64,000 bases of DNA from Micromonospora sediminimaris (GTDB lineage: Bacteria; Actinomycetota; Actinomycetes; Mycobacteriales; Micromonosporaceae), in assembly GCA_900112325.1 (NCBI GenBank), contig FOLJ01000002.1, forward strand, positions 372,001 to 436,000, given 5' to 3'. The notes beneath the pieces were generated by a model. The model had not been told where the DNA came from. It made no database searches and worked only from the letters and a program-made list of their open reading frames with translations. Position numbers and translations under genes: made by a program. Positions 10,201 through 21,234 of this stretch are shown here, one piece after another. Positions within the stretch are counted from its first letter, which is position 1. Every line of letters starts with the position of its first letter.

Positions 10201-11732
10201 CCGTCACCGTCCAGCCCACCGGAATCACCCCCGCCGACGTGCTCGCCGTGGCGCGGGGCGGCGTCAAGGTGGTCCTCGACCCGGCCACCGTCGAGGCGAT
10301 GGCCACCAGCCGGTCCATCGTGGATGGCATCGAGGCCGCCGGCCGTCCCGTGTACGGCGTGTCGACAGGTTTCGGGGCCCTGGCCAACACGTTCGTCGCC
10401 CCCGAGCGCCGAGCCGAGTTGCAGCACGCGCTGATCCGGTCACACGCCGCCGGGGTCGGCGCGCCGATGCCCCGGGAGGTGGTACGGGCGATGATGCTGC
10501 TGCGGGTCCGCTCGCTGGCGCTCGGCCATTCCGGGGTACGGCCGCTGGTCGCCGAGGCCCTGGTGGACCTGCTCAACCACGAGGTCACCCCCTGGGTACC
10601 CGAACACGGCTCGTTGGGTGCCTCCGGGGACCTGGCCCCGCTGGCGCACTGCGCGCTGGTGCTGCTCGGCGAGGGTTGGGTGCTCGGCCCGGACGGCGGG
10701 CGGATGCCTGCCGTCGACGCGTTGCGCCGGGCCGGCCTCGCCCCGGTGGAGCTGGCCGCCAAGGAAGGGCTGGCGTTGATCAACGGCACCGACGGCATGC
10801 TCGGCATGCTGCTGCTCGCCATCGACGACGCCGCCCACCTCTTCACCATGGCCGACGTCACCGCCGCGCTGGCGATCGAGGCGATGCTCGGCTCGGAACG
10901 GCCGTTCCTACCGGAACTGCACGCCATCCGTCCGCATCCCGGGCAGAGTGTCTCGGCGGCCAACATCCACCGGTTGTTGCAGGACTCGGCGGTGATGGAC
11001 TCGCACCGCGACGACCTGGCCCACGCGGTGCAGGACGCCTACTCGATGCGCTGTGCGCCGCAGGTGGCCGGCGCGGCCCGGGACACCCTGGACTTCGTCC
11101 GGACGACCGCCGCCCGGGAACTGGTCTCGGTGGTGGACAACCCGGTGGTGCTGCCCGACGGTCGGGTCGAGTCGACCGGGAACTTCCACGGCGCGCCCCT
11201 GGGCTTCGCAGCGGACTTCCTGGCCATCGCCGCCGCCGAGGTCGGCGCGATCGCCGAGCGTCGGGTGGACCGGCTGCTCGACGTCACCCGGTCCCGGGAC
11301 CTGCCGGCGTTTCTCTCCCCCGACGCCGGGGTCAACTCCGGGCTGATGATCGCGCAGTACACGGCCGCCGGGATCGTCGCCGAGAACCGCCGGCTGGCCG
11401 CACCGGCCTCGGTGGACTCGCTGCCCACAAGTGGCATGCAGGAGGACCACGTCTCGATGGGCTGGGCGGCGACCAAGAAGTTGCGTACGGTGCTGGACAA
11501 CCTGACCAGCCTGCTCGCGGTGGAACTGCTCGCCGCCGTACGCGGATTGCAGTTGCGGGCGCCGCTGGCTCCGTCGCCGGCCGGGCGGGCGGCGATCGCC
11601 GCGCTCGGTGAGGCCGCCGGCGAGCCCGGTCCCGACGTCTTCCTCGCTCCGCTGATGGAGGCCGCCCGCGCCGTGCTGGCCGGCCGCGACCTCCGCACCG
11701 CGATCGAGCAGGAGGTCGGCACCCTCGGCTGA
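10197..11732 (+). CDS. hutH: Histidine ammonia-lyase
   Basis: A 511-residue histidine ammonia-lyase that deaminates histidine to urocanate, the first step of the pathway. The Ala-Ser-Gly triad that cyclises to the MIO cofactor is at residues 142-144 within [14 protein letters not shown], the same numbering as in well-studied bacterial HutH. Other typical blocks are [14 protein letters not shown], the NGTDGM block, and EDHVSMG near residue 418. It is the last gene of the operon, although it acts first; in many bacteria hutH is adjacent to hutU. It converges on rdgB with 28 nt between stops. Confidence 0.97.
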   Translation: MTVTVQPTGITPADVLAVARGGVKVVLDPATVEAMATSRSIVDGIEAAGRPVYGVSTGFGALANTFVAPERRAELQHALIRSHAAGVGAPMPREVVRAMMLLRVRSLALGHSGVRPLVAEALVDLLNHEVTPWVPEHGSLGASGDLAPLAHCALVLLGEGWVLGPDGGRMPAVDALRRAGLAPVELAAKEGLALINGTDGMLGMLLLAIDDAAHLFTMADVTAALAIEAMLGSERPFLPELHAIRPHPGQSVSAANIHRLLQDSAVMDSHRDDLAHAVQDAYSMRCAPQVAGAARDTLDFVRTTAARELVSVVDNPVVLPDGRVESTGNFHGAPLGFAADFLAIAAAEVGAIAERRVDRLLDVTRSRDLPAFLSPDAGVNSGLMIAQYTAAGIVAENRRLAAPASVDSLPTSGMQEDHVSMGWAATKKLRTVLDNLTSLLAVELLAAVRGLQLRAPLAPSPAGRAAIAALGEAAGEPGPDVFLAPLMEAARAVLAGRDLRTAIEQEVGTLG

Positions 11733-11760
11733 CGCGAAGGCCGACGCCGAGGCGGGCGAC

Positions 11761-12378
11761 TCAGGCGGCCGGCGGGAGCACCTTGGCGACCAGGGCGGCC
11801 AGCTCGCGCAGCGCCTTGCCACGGTGGCTGATCGCGTCCTTCTCCTGTGGGGTCAGCTCGGCGTTGGTGCGGTCCTGGCCTTCGCCGAGGAAGATCGGGT
11901 CGTAGCCGAACCCGCCGTCGCCGCGCGGGGCGCGCAGCAGCCGACCCGCCTGCCGGCCGTCGACCAGGTGTTCCTTACCTCCGGGCAGCACCAGCGCGAC
12001 GGTGCAGACGAAGGAGGCGCCCCGGTGCTCGTCCGGCACGTCGCCGATCTGGTCGAGCACGAGTTGGAGGTTGGCCTGGTCGTCACCGTGCCGCCCGGCC
12101 CAGCGGGCGCTGAACACGCCGGGCATCCCGTTGAGCGCGTCGACCGCCAGCCCGGAGTCGTCGGCGATCGTCGGCAGCCCGGTACGCCGGCAGCCCTCCC
12201 GGGCCTTGATCAGCGCGTTCTCGCCGAAGGTCAGCCCGGTCTCCGGCAGCTCCGGGTACGCCTCGACGTCGTCGAGCCCGATCAGCGCCACCCGGTGCGC
12301 GCCCAGCGCCCCGTCCAGGATGCGCTGCAACTCGATCAGCTTCTTCTGGTTCCGCGTGGCGAGCAGCACCTTGTTCAT
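11761..12378 (-). CDS. rdgB: XTP/dITP diphosphatase (non-canonical purine NTP pyrophosphatase)
   Basis: A 205-residue Ham1/RdgB enzyme that hydrolyses dITP, XTP and ITP to monophosphates, keeping deaminated purines out of nucleic acids. The N-terminus [17 protein letters not shown], the [10 protein letters not shown] block with catalytic acids and the C-terminal GFGYDPIF and SHRGKAL blocks are all present. ATG at 12378 overlaps the rph stop by 4 bp, so the two are translationally coupled. The equivalent M. tuberculosis gene Rv1341 also follows rphA. Confidence 0.95.
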   Translation of the reverse strand: MNKVLLATRNQKKLIELQRILDGALGAHRVALIGLDDVEAYPELPETGLTFGENALIKAREGCRRTGLPTIADDSGLAVDALNGMPGVFSARWAGRHGDDQANLQLVLDQIGDVPDEHRGASFVCTVALVLPGGKEHLVDGRQAGRLLRAPRGDGGFGYDPIFLGEGQDRTNAELTPQEKDAISHRGKALRELAALVAKVLPPAA

Positions 12379-13103
12379 GGGAGTAGCGCCTTCCGCTGGG
12401 CTTCGGCCAGGTCCAGACAGCCGACCACGGCCAGGTCGAGCAGGGCGTCGAGCTGTTCGCGGGCGAAGACGCCGGCCTCGCCGGTGCCCTGCACCTCGAC
12501 GAAGTCGCCGGTGCCGGTGCAGACCACGTTCATGTCGACCTCGGCGGCTACGTCCTCGTCGTAGCACAGGTCCAGGCGCGGCTCGCCGGCAACGACGCCG
12601 ACACTCACCGCCGACACCGATCGGTGCATCACCTTCTCCGGCTTCCCGGTCAGGGCCTTGCGGGCGGCGAGCCAGTTCACCGCGTCGTGCAGTGCCACGT
12701 AGGCGCCGGTGATCGCGGCGGTCCGGGTGCCGCCGTCGGCCTGCAGGACGTCGCAGTCGAGCACGATCGAGTTCTCGCCGAGCGCCTTGAGGTCGATCGC
12801 GGCGCGCAGGCTCCGGCCGATCAGCCGGGAGATCTCGTGGGTACGCCCACCGACCCGGCCCTTGACGCTCTCCCGGTCCGACCGGGTGTTGGTGGCCCGG
12901 GGCAGCATCGCGTACTCAGCGGTGACCCAGCCCAGCCCGGAACCACGACGCCAGCGCGGCACCCCCTCGGTGACGCTCGCGGTGCAGAGCACCCGGGTGC
13001 CGCCGAATTCCACAAGCACCGAGCCTTCGGGATGGGTGCTCCAACCGCGGGTCAGGGTCACCGGTCGAAGTTGGTCGGGTCGCCGCCCGTCAGGTCGCGC
13101 CAT
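12375..13103 (-). CDS. rph: Ribonuclease PH
   Basis: A 242-residue phosphorolytic 3'-5' exoribonuclease that trims tRNA 3' ends. It matches the family over its whole length: [19 protein letters not shown] at the N-terminus, [33 protein letters not shown] (basic RNA/phosphate-binding block), and [20 protein letters not shown]. The ring-forming hexameric fold is expected. It is upstream of and overlaps rdgB. The two glycosyltransferase genes upstream separate it from the MBL hydrolase it normally adjoins in related genomes. Confidence 0.96.
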   Translation of the reverse strand: MARPDGRRPDQLRPVTLTRGWSTHPEGSVLVEFGGTRVLCTASVTEGVPRWRRGSGLGWVTAEYAMLPRATNTRSDRESVKGRVGGRTHEISRLIGRSLRAAIDLKALGENSIVLDCDVLQADGGTRTAAITGAYVALHDAVNWLAARKALTGKPEKVMHRSVSAVSVGVVAGEPRLDLCYDEDVAAEVDMNVVCTGTGDFVEVQGTGEAGVFAREQLDALLDLAVVGCLDLAEAQRKALLP

Positions 13104-13176
13104 GCCTGCACCCTATGTGGTGCGCTGATCGAACCCTCCCCGGGTGTCCGTCGCACCCCCGGCCGGGCGGCCGGGA

Positions 13177-14376
13177 TCAGCGATCGGCGTCGGCACCGTG
13201 CGCGCGGAGCAACCCGGCGACCGCCGCCGGCCAGCCGAACTGCTCCGCCCGGTCCCGGGCGGCGGCCCGCCGCCCGGCCTCGGGACGCGACAACAGCCGG
13301 CGGACCGCCCCCGCGATCGCCGCCGGGGTGCCGTCGGCGGCGAGCCCGCCCGAGCCGATCACCTCGGGCAGCGCGCTGGCCGCGTTGACCACCACCGGCG
13401 TACCGCAGGCCAACGCCTCCAGCCCGGCCAGACCGAAGGTCTCCACCGGGCCCGGGGCCAGGACCACATCGGCGCTGGCCAGCACCGCCGCGAGGGCGCG
13501 ACGGTCAGGCAGGAACCCGGTGAAGGTGACCGGCAGGCCGGCCGCGCGCTGCCGCAGCGCGGTGCGACGCGGGCCGTCGCCGACCATCACCAGCACCGCC
13601 GGCACACCGGACCGGCGCAGCTGCGCCACCGCGTCGACGGCCAGTTCGGGCCGCTTCTCCACCGACAGCCGCGCGCAGTGCACCAGCAGCACCTCGCCCG
13701 GGTCCGCGTACCGGGCCCGGACCGCCGGGTCGGCGCGGCCAGGTTGGAAGGTGCCCAGATCGACGCCGAGCGGTACCAGGTCGACGTGCGGCACGCCGAT
13801 ACGGGCGAACTCCTCGGCCGCCCATCGGGTGGTGCAGACGATCCGGTCGTAGCGGCGGGCCGTGTCCGCGTTCAGCCGGTCGGCGAGCCGCCGCCCCAGC
13901 GTGGCGGGCACCCCCCAGGCACCCAGCAGGCCGCTGAGCGACTCGTGCGAGACCATCACCGACGGCACGCCGTTCGCCCGGGCCCAGTCGCCGGTCCAAC
14001 GCAACGTCGATCGGTCGGACACCTCAAGCCGGTCGGGTGCGAGCGTGGTCAGCAGCCGGGCGAGCCGGCGTCGGGCGGTGAGCAGCCGGTAGCCGCCACT
14101 GTGCGGCAGCGGTGGGCCGGCCAGCGTGATCACCCGGCCCCACGGGTGTCGTTGGTCGTCGTCGCGTCGGCCGGGGACCACGAGCACCGGTTCGTGTCCG
14201 GCTGTGCGGTAGCCCTCGCCCAGGTGTTGCAGGGCGGTGCGCAGCCCGCCGGAGGTGCCGGTGACGAAGCTGGCCAGCCGGACGATCCGCAGTGGGCCGC
14301 CGGACGTACCCGCGACCTGCGTCGCGGTGGTGGTGGTCCAAGACGTGCTGGTGCCGTGCGGGTGGGTGCCGGTCAC
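13177..14376 (-). CDS. Family 4 glycosyltransferase
   Basis: A 399-residue GT-B glycosyltransferase. The N-terminal acceptor domain begins LRIVRLASFVTGTSGGLRTAL after a poorly conserved lead of about 25 residues. The C-terminal donor domain has MVGDGPRRTALRQ, VTFTGFLPD and the retaining-enzyme motif ETFGLAGLEAL followed by GTPVVVNAASALPEVI. The GTG start at 14376 overlaps the stop of the upstream glycosyltransferase by 4 bp (GTGA), so the two are one operon. Family 4 enzymes of this type commonly use GDP-mannose or UDP-sugars to build cell-envelope lipoglycans. Substrate is not determined here. Confidence 0.85.
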   Translation of the reverse strand: MTGTHPHGTSTSWTTTTATQVAGTSGGPLRIVRLASFVTGTSGGLRTALQHLGEGYRTAGHEPVLVVPGRRDDDQRHPWGRVITLAGPPLPHSGGYRLLTARRRLARLLTTLAPDRLEVSDRSTLRWTGDWARANGVPSVMVSHESLSGLLGAWGVPATLGRRLADRLNADTARRYDRIVCTTRWAAEEFARIGVPHVDLVPLGVDLGTFQPGRADPAVRARYADPGEVLLVHCARLSVEKRPELAVDAVAQLRRSGVPAVLVMVGDGPRRTALRQRAAGLPVTFTGFLPDRRALAAVLASADVVLAPGPVETFGLAGLEALACGTPVVVNAASALPEVIGSGGLAADGTPAAIAGAVRRLLSRPEAGRRAAARDRAEQFGWPAAVAGLLRAHGADADR

Positions 14377-15518
14377 GACGCCGCCGGCAGGTCGACGGCG
14401 GGCGTGCTGGCGCGGGCGGCCCGGTAGTGCCCGACGAGTTCGTCGCCGACCGCCGCCCAACTGCGTCCCCGCACCGCGGCCCGGGCCGCGACGCCGTACG
14501 CCTGCCGGCGTGCCCCGTCGGCGGCCAGCCCGGCCACCGCTTCGGCGATCGCCATGTCGTCCTCGGGTGGCACCAGTACGCCGGTCTCCCCGGGGGTGAC
14601 CAGATCGACCGGCCCGCCGCTGGCCGGCGCGACCACCGGCACCCCGCTGGCCAACGCCTCCTGGACGGTCTGGCCGAACGTCTCGTGCGGACCGGTGTGC
14701 ACGAACAGGTCGAGACTGGCGTAGAGGCGGGCCAGGGCCTCGCCGTGCTGGACGCCGAGGAACCGCACGTTTGGCAGCTCCCGTTCGAGCTGGCGGCGGG
14801 CCGGGCCGTCACCGGCGACCACGACCCGGACACCGGGCAGGCGGGCGGTGGCGGCGAGCAGGTCGACCCGCTTCTCCGGGGCGAGTCGCCCGACGTAGCC
14901 GACCAGGATCTCGCCGCCGGGCGCGAAGGCCCGACGCAGGCTCGGGCAGCGCTTGTCCGGGTGGAACCGCTGGGCGTCGACGCCCCGGCCCCACAGCCAG
15001 ATCCGCTGCACGCCGTGCGCGGCGAGATCCTCGGCCGCCCTGGTGGACGGGGCGAGGGTACGGCGGGCCGAATTGTGGATCTCCCGCAGCCGCCGCCAGG
15101 CCGCGGCCTCTCCCCAACCGACCCGGTATGCCCGGGCGTAGGCGGCGACGTCGGTCTGGTAGACGGCGACGGTGGGCAGCCCGTGCCGGGCCGCCAGCAC
15201 CGCCGCCCGGGCCCCGAGAATGAACGGACTGGCCAGGTGGACCACGTCGGGCGCATGCTCCAGCAGCACCCCGGCCAGGCGGTTGTTGGTCGGCACGCCG
15301 AGCCGGAAGCCCTGGTAGCGCGGCAGCGGCACGCTCGGGATGCGAACCACCGGGTAGGGATACCGGTCGGTGGCGCGGCGCAGCGTCCCCGGCGGGGCGG
15401 GTGCGATCACCAACGGCTCGTGGCCGCGGGCGACAAGGTGCTCGGCGGCGCGCACGACCGAGTGTGCGACCCCGTTGACGTCGGGCGGGAACGACTCGGT
15501 CACCATGGCGATCCGCAT
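14373..15518 (-). CDS. Family 4 glycosyltransferase, MgtA-like
   Basis: A 381-residue GT-B enzyme. The start MRIAMVTESFPPDVNGVAHS closely resembles mycobacterial/corynebacterial MgtA (Rv0557), a GDP-mannose-dependent mannosyltransferase of lipoglycan synthesis. Donor-site motifs are VVAGDGPARRQLE, HETFGQTVQEALASGVPVVAP and GGPVDLVTPGETGVLV. It is translationally coupled to the next glycosyltransferase. The pair sits inside a conserved cysM/MBL/rph block, so it looks like an insertion relative to mycobacteria. The precise sugar and acceptor are inference. Confidence 0.85.
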   Translation of the reverse strand: MRIAMVTESFPPDVNGVAHSVVRAAEHLVARGHEPLVIAPAPPGTLRRATDRYPYPVVRIPSVPLPRYQGFRLGVPTNNRLAGVLLEHAPDVVHLASPFILGARAAVLAARHGLPTVAVYQTDVAAYARAYRVGWGEAAAWRRLREIHNSARRTLAPSTRAAEDLAAHGVQRIWLWGRGVDAQRFHPDKRCPSLRRAFAPGGEILVGYVGRLAPEKRVDLLAATARLPGVRVVVAGDGPARRQLERELPNVRFLGVQHGEALARLYASLDLFVHTGPHETFGQTVQEALASGVPVVAPASGGPVDLVTPGETGVLVPPEDDMAIAEAVAGLAADGARRQAYGVAARAAVRGRSWAAVGDELVGHYRAARASTPAVDLPAAS

Positions 15519-15607
15519 GCCCTCACGGTGGTGGTGGCAGCGAAGGTCCAGGAGACGTCCAATTGACCGCCCGGCGAACAGTGCCGCACGAACCCGCGCC
15601 CGGCGGG

Positions 15608-16354
15608 TCAGACCTCGTAGGTGGCGCCGGGCCGGACCACTTCCAGCGGGCCGGCGTACGCGGCGGAGGCAGCCGCCACGGTGAGCGCCTCGCTGCCCCA
15701 GGCGGGGACCAGATGGGTCAGCAGCAGCCGCCCGACGTTGGCCTTGGCTGCCGCCTCGCCCGCCTCGCCGCCGGTGAGGTGCAGATCCGGCGGGTTGTCG
15801 ACGCCGTCGAGGTAGCTGGCCTCGCAGAGGAAGACGTCGGCGTTCTGGGCCAGGCGCAGCAGCGCTTCGCAGGGTGCGGTGTCCGAGGAGTAGCAGAGCA
15901 CCCGGCCGCCGTGCTCAAGGCGTACGCCGTAGGTCTCCACCGGATGCAGCACCCGGTCGACCGTGACGGTGAACGGCCCGATCGGGAAGGTGCCGGGTTG
16001 CAGCGCGTAGAACTGGTAGACGTCCTCGACGGTGCTGTCCTCCTGCCCGTACGCGGTGGCCAGCCGGTCCGGGGCGCCGGCCGGCGCGTAGACCGGCAAC
16101 GGCGGGTACGGCCCGTCCGGGGCGTACCGCCGCACCACCACGTAGGTCGCGGCATCGAGGATGTGGTCGCAGTGCAGGTGGGTCAGGAGGATGGCGTCCG
16201 GGGCGTGCAGCCCCGCATAGCGTTGCAGGGTGGACAGTGAGCCCGAGCCGAAGTCGACCAGGAGCCGGAAGTCGTCGGCCTCGATCAGATAAGCCGAGCA
16301 GGGGGACTCTGGTCCGGGGAAGCTGCCCGCACAGCCCAGGACGGTCAGTCGCAT
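15608..16354 (-). CDS. MBL-fold metal-dependent hydrolase, Rv1339-like
   Basis: A 248-residue metallo-beta-lactamase-fold protein. MRLTVLGCAGSFPGPESPCS, the zinc motif HLHCDH (about residue 60), YSSDTAP and the C-terminal THLVP are in place. By sequence style and neighbourhood (between cysM and rph) it corresponds to M. tuberculosis Rv1339, reported as an atypical cyclic-AMP phosphodiesterase; related folds include tRNase Z. I favour a phosphodiesterase role without claiming the substrate. A hairpin at 16378-16420 lies just before the start. Confidence 0.85.
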   Translation of the reverse strand: MRLTVLGCAGSFPGPESPCSAYLIEADDFRLLVDFGSGSLSTLQRYAGLHAPDAILLTHLHCDHILDAATYVVVRRYAPDGPYPPLPVYAPAGAPDRLATAYGQEDSTVEDVYQFYALQPGTFPIGPFTVTVDRVLHPVETYGVRLEHGGRVLCYSSDTAPCEALLRLAQNADVFLCEASYLDGVDNPPDLHLTGGEAGEAAAKANVGRLLLTHLVPAWGSEALTVAAASAAYAGPLEVVRPGATYEV

Positions 16355-16377
16355 CGAGTTGTCTCGCTGTCACGGTA

Positions 16378-16420
16378 GGTAGTGATCGTGCCGGCCGCCG
16401 CTCCGGCGGTGATCACTACC
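16378..16420. repeat. Inverted repeat in the leader of the MBL hydrolase gene
   Basis: GGTAGTGATC (16378-16387) and GATCACTACC (16411-16420) form a perfect 10-bp stem around a GC-rich loop that can itself pair (CCGG with CCGG). It begins 24 nt before the MBL gene start and is separate from the cysM terminator. It could be an operator or a leader hairpin. Confidence 0.5.
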
Positions 16421-16564
16421 GACGCGTACGCCACGCTGGGCAGCCTACGCCCGCGCATGCAAGCGCAAGAATGATCTGCTGGAAGTTGTCATCAACGTGA
16501 CACCGGTTTCGCCCGTCCGATCGACCACCCGTCACCGAAGTGGTCGGCTCGGGCAGACCGACGC

Positions 16565-16601
16565 GACGAGGGCCACCGGCAGCGCGCCGGTGGCCCTCGT
16601 C
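16565..16601 (-). terminator. Intrinsic terminator after cysM
   Basis: A perfect 16-bp stem (16565-16580 with 16586-16601) with a 5-nt AGCGC loop, starting 23 nt after the cysM stop on the minus strand. It lacks a long U tract, as is common in GC-rich actinobacteria. Confidence 0.75.
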
Positions 16602-16623
16602 ACATGCTCGATGGTGCCGCAGG

Positions 16624-17959
<1,336 letters not shown>

Positions 17960-18029
17960 GGTGTCGTACTCCTCGATCGGGTGGACTGCTCGGTGACGGG
18001 GGAAAGGGCGTGCGGGGAGCTGAGGGTGA

Positions 18030-18518
18030 TCAGCGGCCCGAACACTCGTAGTCGACCGTCGCCGGGCTCTGCCCGAACATGTATGACTGCACGGCGTGCG
18101 GATCCACCCCGGCGTCGAGGATCCGCACCGGCTCTTCGGTCACCACGCCATCCACGATGCGGAAGGAGCGGATCTCCTCCGTGTCGGGCTCGCGCGTGGA
18201 GACGAGCAGATAGTGCGCGCCGGGCTCGCCGGCGAAGGAGATGTCCGTCCGTGACGGGTACGCCTCGGTGGCGGTGTGCGAGTGGTAGATGACCACCGGT
18301 TCCTCGTCCCGGTCGTCCATCTCGCGCCACACCCGCAGGTGCTCCATCGAGTCGAACTCGTAGAAGGTCATCGAACGGGCGGCGTTCTCCATGGGGATGT
18401 GCCGGGTCGGCGTGTCACTGCCGACGGGACCGGCGACCACACCGCAGGCCTCGTCGGGGTGATCCCGACGGGCGTGGGCGACGATCGCGTCGACGATCGA
18501 CCGGTCGATGCTCAGCAC
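18030..18518 (-). CDS. mec: JAMM/MPN+ zinc peptidase Mec
   Basis: A 162-residue JAMM metalloprotease. In M. tuberculosis Mec (Rv1334) releases cysteine from the CysO-cysteine adduct made by CysM. The catalytic glutamate is in DEACGVV (near residue 23) and the zinc motif is YHSHTATEAYPSRTD (H-x-H-x10-D, near residues 78-92). The protein ends DYECSGR. It is about 70 nt upstream of cysO in the same direction. Given the extended CysO-like carrier next door, this enzyme may also remove the carrier tail, as QbsD and HcyD do in related pathways. Confidence 0.92.
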   Translation of the reverse strand: MLSIDRSIVDAIVAHARRDHPDEACGVVAGPVGSDTPTRHIPMENAARSMTFYEFDSMEHLRVWREMDDRDEEPVVIYHSHTATEAYPSRTDISFAGEPGAHYLLVSTREPDTEEIRSFRIVDGVVTEEPVRILDAGVDPHAVQSYMFGQSPATVDYECSGR

Positions 18519-18572
18519 GTCGCCAAGGGTAGCGCCCGACTGCGGTCAACCGCGAGGCGGTGCCGGTCACAG

Positions 18573-19067
18573 TCAGTCGATCAAGGCGTTGAGCAGGGAC
18601 TCCTGGAGATAGCCGAGATATGCGTAGACCGAAAGCTGGAACACTCGGCTGGAACTCGGGTCGTCGGCGACCGCGTCGTCGAGTTCCGCGCCCAGGTCCG
18701 TCCCGTCCTTGATCTCCAGCCGTACGCCCATCGCCAGCCGGGCGTCGTTGAGCGCGCGCAACCACGCCTCCGCCGCCTCGGCGTCCAGGCGTACCTCCCC
18801 GCCGCTGTCGCCGGGCAGCGCGGCCAGGATCGCGCCGGCCTGGTCGATCTTGGCGGTCTTCAGGTCGCCTTCGGTGTACCGGCGGAACTCCGCAGTGCCC
18901 ACCGCGTCCTCCGGGTACGCCTCCGGGAAGAGCCGGCAGACAACCGGGTCAGAGTGGTCGAAACCGTCGGTGAGCAGGCCGACCACCTCGGAGGCGACCT
19001 TACGGAGCACACGCACCTCGTCCACCGCGAAGGTGGCGACGTACCGGTCACCGCGGCGGCGGAACAT
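18573..19067 (-). CDS. DUF2017 family protein
   Basis: A 164-residue mostly helical acidic protein beginning MFRRRGDRYVATFAVDEVRV. It matches the DUF2017 family, represented by M. tuberculosis Rv1332 immediately after clpS. The function is unknown; its fixed position beside clpS suggests a link to protein turnover, which is inference. ATG at 19067 fits the family. A GTG at 19073 would overlap the clpS stop by 4 bp and may be the coupled start. Confidence 0.85.
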   Translation of the reverse strand: MFRRRGDRYVATFAVDEVRVLRKVASEVVGLLTDGFDHSDPVVCRLFPEAYPEDAVGTAEFRRYTEGDLKTAKIDQAGAILAALPGDSGGEVRLDAEAAEAWLRALNDARLAMGVRLEIKDGTDLGAELDDAVADDPSSSRVFQLSVYAYLGYLQESLLNALID

Positions 19068-19069
19068 GC

Positions 19070-19360
19070 TCACGACCGGTCCACCGTCGCCCAGAGACCG
19101 TACGCATGCAGCTGCGAGGCGTCGTGCTCCATGCGTTCCCGGGCCCCGCTGGAGACCACCGCCTTGCCCTTGTGGTGCACGTCCAGCATGAGCTGCTCGG
19201 CCTTCTCCCGGCTGTACCCGAAAAGCTTCTGGAACACCCAGGTCACGTAGGTCATCAAGTTGACCGGGTCGTCCCACACGATCGTCACCCACGGTCGGTC
19301 AGCTGCCGGCACCTCATCGGTGTCCGGGGTCTCGACCGGTGCAACCTGCGGAGCCGCCAT
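19070..19360 (-). CDS. clpS: ClpS adaptor protein
   Basis: A 96-residue ClpS. It binds N-degron substrates and delivers them to the Clp unfoldase/ClpP protease. The core [20 protein letters not shown] and the following [13 protein letters not shown] carry the ClpC/ClpA contact surface and N-degron pocket. An N-terminal disordered tail of about 25 residues precedes the core, as usual. ATG at 19360 or 19369 is possible. It starts a run clpS-DUF2017-mec-cysO-cysM found in the same order in mycobacteria. Confidence 0.93.
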   Translation of the reverse strand: MAAPQVAPVETPDTDEVPAADRPWVTIVWDDPVNLMTYVTWVFQKLFGYSREKAEQLMLDVHHKGKAVVSSGARERMEHDASQLHAYGLWATVDRS

Positions 19361-19517
19361 GCCCCCCATCGTGCCACCGGATCCGGGGAATCGAGGAACC
19401 GGAACGCCGGACCAACCCGGATCACCAGCCACGGCCCCGCCTACGCCCCGACTGGTCCTGTCCCGGACATGCGCGGATGCCCCACCGGCACCGCCGGTGG
19501 GGTGCGTGGCGGCCCGG

Positions 19518-21035
19518 TCAGGCGAGCAGGATGCCGTGTTCGGCAGCATCGGACAGCACCGTGCCGAGCGAGAGACGGACCGCCTCGAACCGACGGGCGA
19601 CCTCCCGCGAAAGCTCCAACTCGATTTCCCGCAACGCCCGCTGCGCCCAGGCCCGCGCCGCGCTCGGGTCGTTGTTGCCGGGCGAACGCCAGTGCTGCCA
19701 GCAGCCTCCCGACAACGCCACGACCACTGGCGGAAGCACCGCGGTGCGGGGCGGTGCGGGGTACGCGGACAGCATGTCGATCGCCGCCGCACCGGTAAGC
19801 GAGGTCACGCCCGCCGCACTGGTGACGAGGAACGCCCGCTCCAACTCCTGCCCGGTGGGGTCGTCCAGCACGCTCCAGCGGACCGCCGTGTCGATGCGCC
19901 GACGGATCCCCTGGGGCAGCGGCGCGCCGAAGAGCCGACCGGCGGCGTCATCGACGAGTTCGCCGACGTGGTGGTCGCACTGGGCCGTGGCCAGCAGTGA
20001 CAGCGCCGCCATCTCCCGGTCGAGCAGTTGGGGCAGACCGGCGCAACCGACGCCGAAGACGATCTCCTGCACCAGACGCATGTGCATGTTGGCCAGTTCC
20101 AGGGCGAGGTGCTGGCGGATGCTTCGGGCGGCGGTGCGGGCCTGCCGGTCGAGCTGCTCCGACCATTCGCCCGGTTCAGCCAGCACCGGCACCCGGCCGC
20201 GTTCACCCGGCAACTCGGGCGGCTCCAGACTGCCCCGCCGGAGTTCCTCGCCGGAGGCCCAGTCCACCAACGCCCGCCGCAGGTCGGCCTCGCCGCCGGT
20301 GACCATGGGGAACCAGCCGGCATCGGCCAACCCGGGCACGGCGGCGAGCAGCGCGGCCCGGTGTGCCTCGACGGTGACCGTCACCGGGTCGACCACCGAG
20401 TCGCCGGACTCCCCCGACCCCCGCACCGCCGCCGTGCCCTCGCCGGCCGCCCAGCCGTCGGCGCCCGGCGTGACCGCGAAGAAGACCCGGACCGGTGTCC
20501 CGGCGAGGTCGGACAGCAGAGTCAGCTCGGCGGCCGTGAACGACTGATCCGCCGCGATCACGAACAGGAGAGCGCCGGCCCGGCCCACCGCGTCACGCAG
20601 GACGCCGCAACCGGCCGGACCCAGCGTGGCGATGTCCGGCGTGTCGACAAGCACGAAGCGTTTCACCAACGGCTGGGGCAGGCTCAGCTCGACCCGGCGT
20701 GGCGGCCTGGCCAGCGCCGGCCCGGCTGCCGGCAGGTCGGGCCGGTACGAGTGCGGCGTACGGTAGCCGGGCACGTAGGCGGCCCGGGTGGGCTCGGCGC
20801 TGTGCCGTGCCACCAGCCAGCTGCCGCTCGGGACGGCGAGTAGTCCGGAGTCGAGTTCCAGCAGCGTGGCGAGCACACCGGTGCGGCCGGCGTCGGCGGG
20901 ACCGGCCGCGACCACGGCGACCGGTTCGCGGGCACTGGTGCTGGACACGCCGAGCCGCTCCGGGAAGGGCCGGCGACCATGCGGCCCGGCCGCGTCATCG
21001 GGCGTACCGAGATGGTGGAGCGGGCCCGGCTTCAT
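19518..21035 (-). CDS. Dynamin/GTPase-like protein with degenerate nucleotide motifs
   Basis: A 505-residue protein with the outline of a dynamin-like GTPase: a G-domain over about residues 37-260 and a helical C-terminal half. The motifs are eroded. The P-loop reads [11 protein letters not shown] with Arg where Lys is expected, the DxxG switch reads [11 protein letters not shown], and the place of NKxD reads VTPGADG. GTP hydrolysis is therefore doubtful. No transmembrane segment is obvious apart from a weak hydrophobic stretch near residue 395. It sits between clpS and a LAL regulator and is absent from the mycobacterial version of this block. Family assignment is tentative. Confidence 0.6.
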   Translation of the reverse strand: MKPGPLHHLGTPDDAAGPHGRRPFPERLGVSSTSAREPVAVVAAGPADAGRTGVLATLLELDSGLLAVPSGSWLVARHSAEPTRAAYVPGYRTPHSYRPDLPAAGPALARPPRRVELSLPQPLVKRFVLVDTPDIATLGPAGCGVLRDAVGRAGALLFVIAADQSFTAAELTLLSDLAGTPVRVFFAVTPGADGWAAGEGTAAVRGSGESGDSVVDPVTVTVEAHRAALLAAVPGLADAGWFPMVTGGEADLRRALVDWASGEELRRGSLEPPELPGERGRVPVLAEPGEWSEQLDRQARTAARSIRQHLALELANMHMRLVQEIVFGVGCAGLPQLLDREMAALSLLATAQCDHHVGELVDDAAGRLFGAPLPQGIRRRIDTAVRWSVLDDPTGQELERAFLVTSAAGVTSLTGAAAIDMLSAYPAPPRTAVLPPVVVALSGGCWQHWRSPGNNDPSAARAWAQRALREIELELSREVARRFEAVRLSLGTVLSDAAEHGILLA

Positions 21036-21234
21036 CAGGGGGCGGCCTCCGAGGCAGGGCGACCGGTGACCCGGCCGCAGTGAGCATCCGGTGTCGACAC
21101 TCGGATTCCGGAAGGGTAAAGGCGCGAGCGTCGGGATCGGGGCGATTGCGATACTCAGCGGTAACTCTACAACTACTCAAGTTCGCCCTCGCGCGCTGCC
21201 GTGCGGGCCACAGTTCCGTCGATATGCTGCGCGA

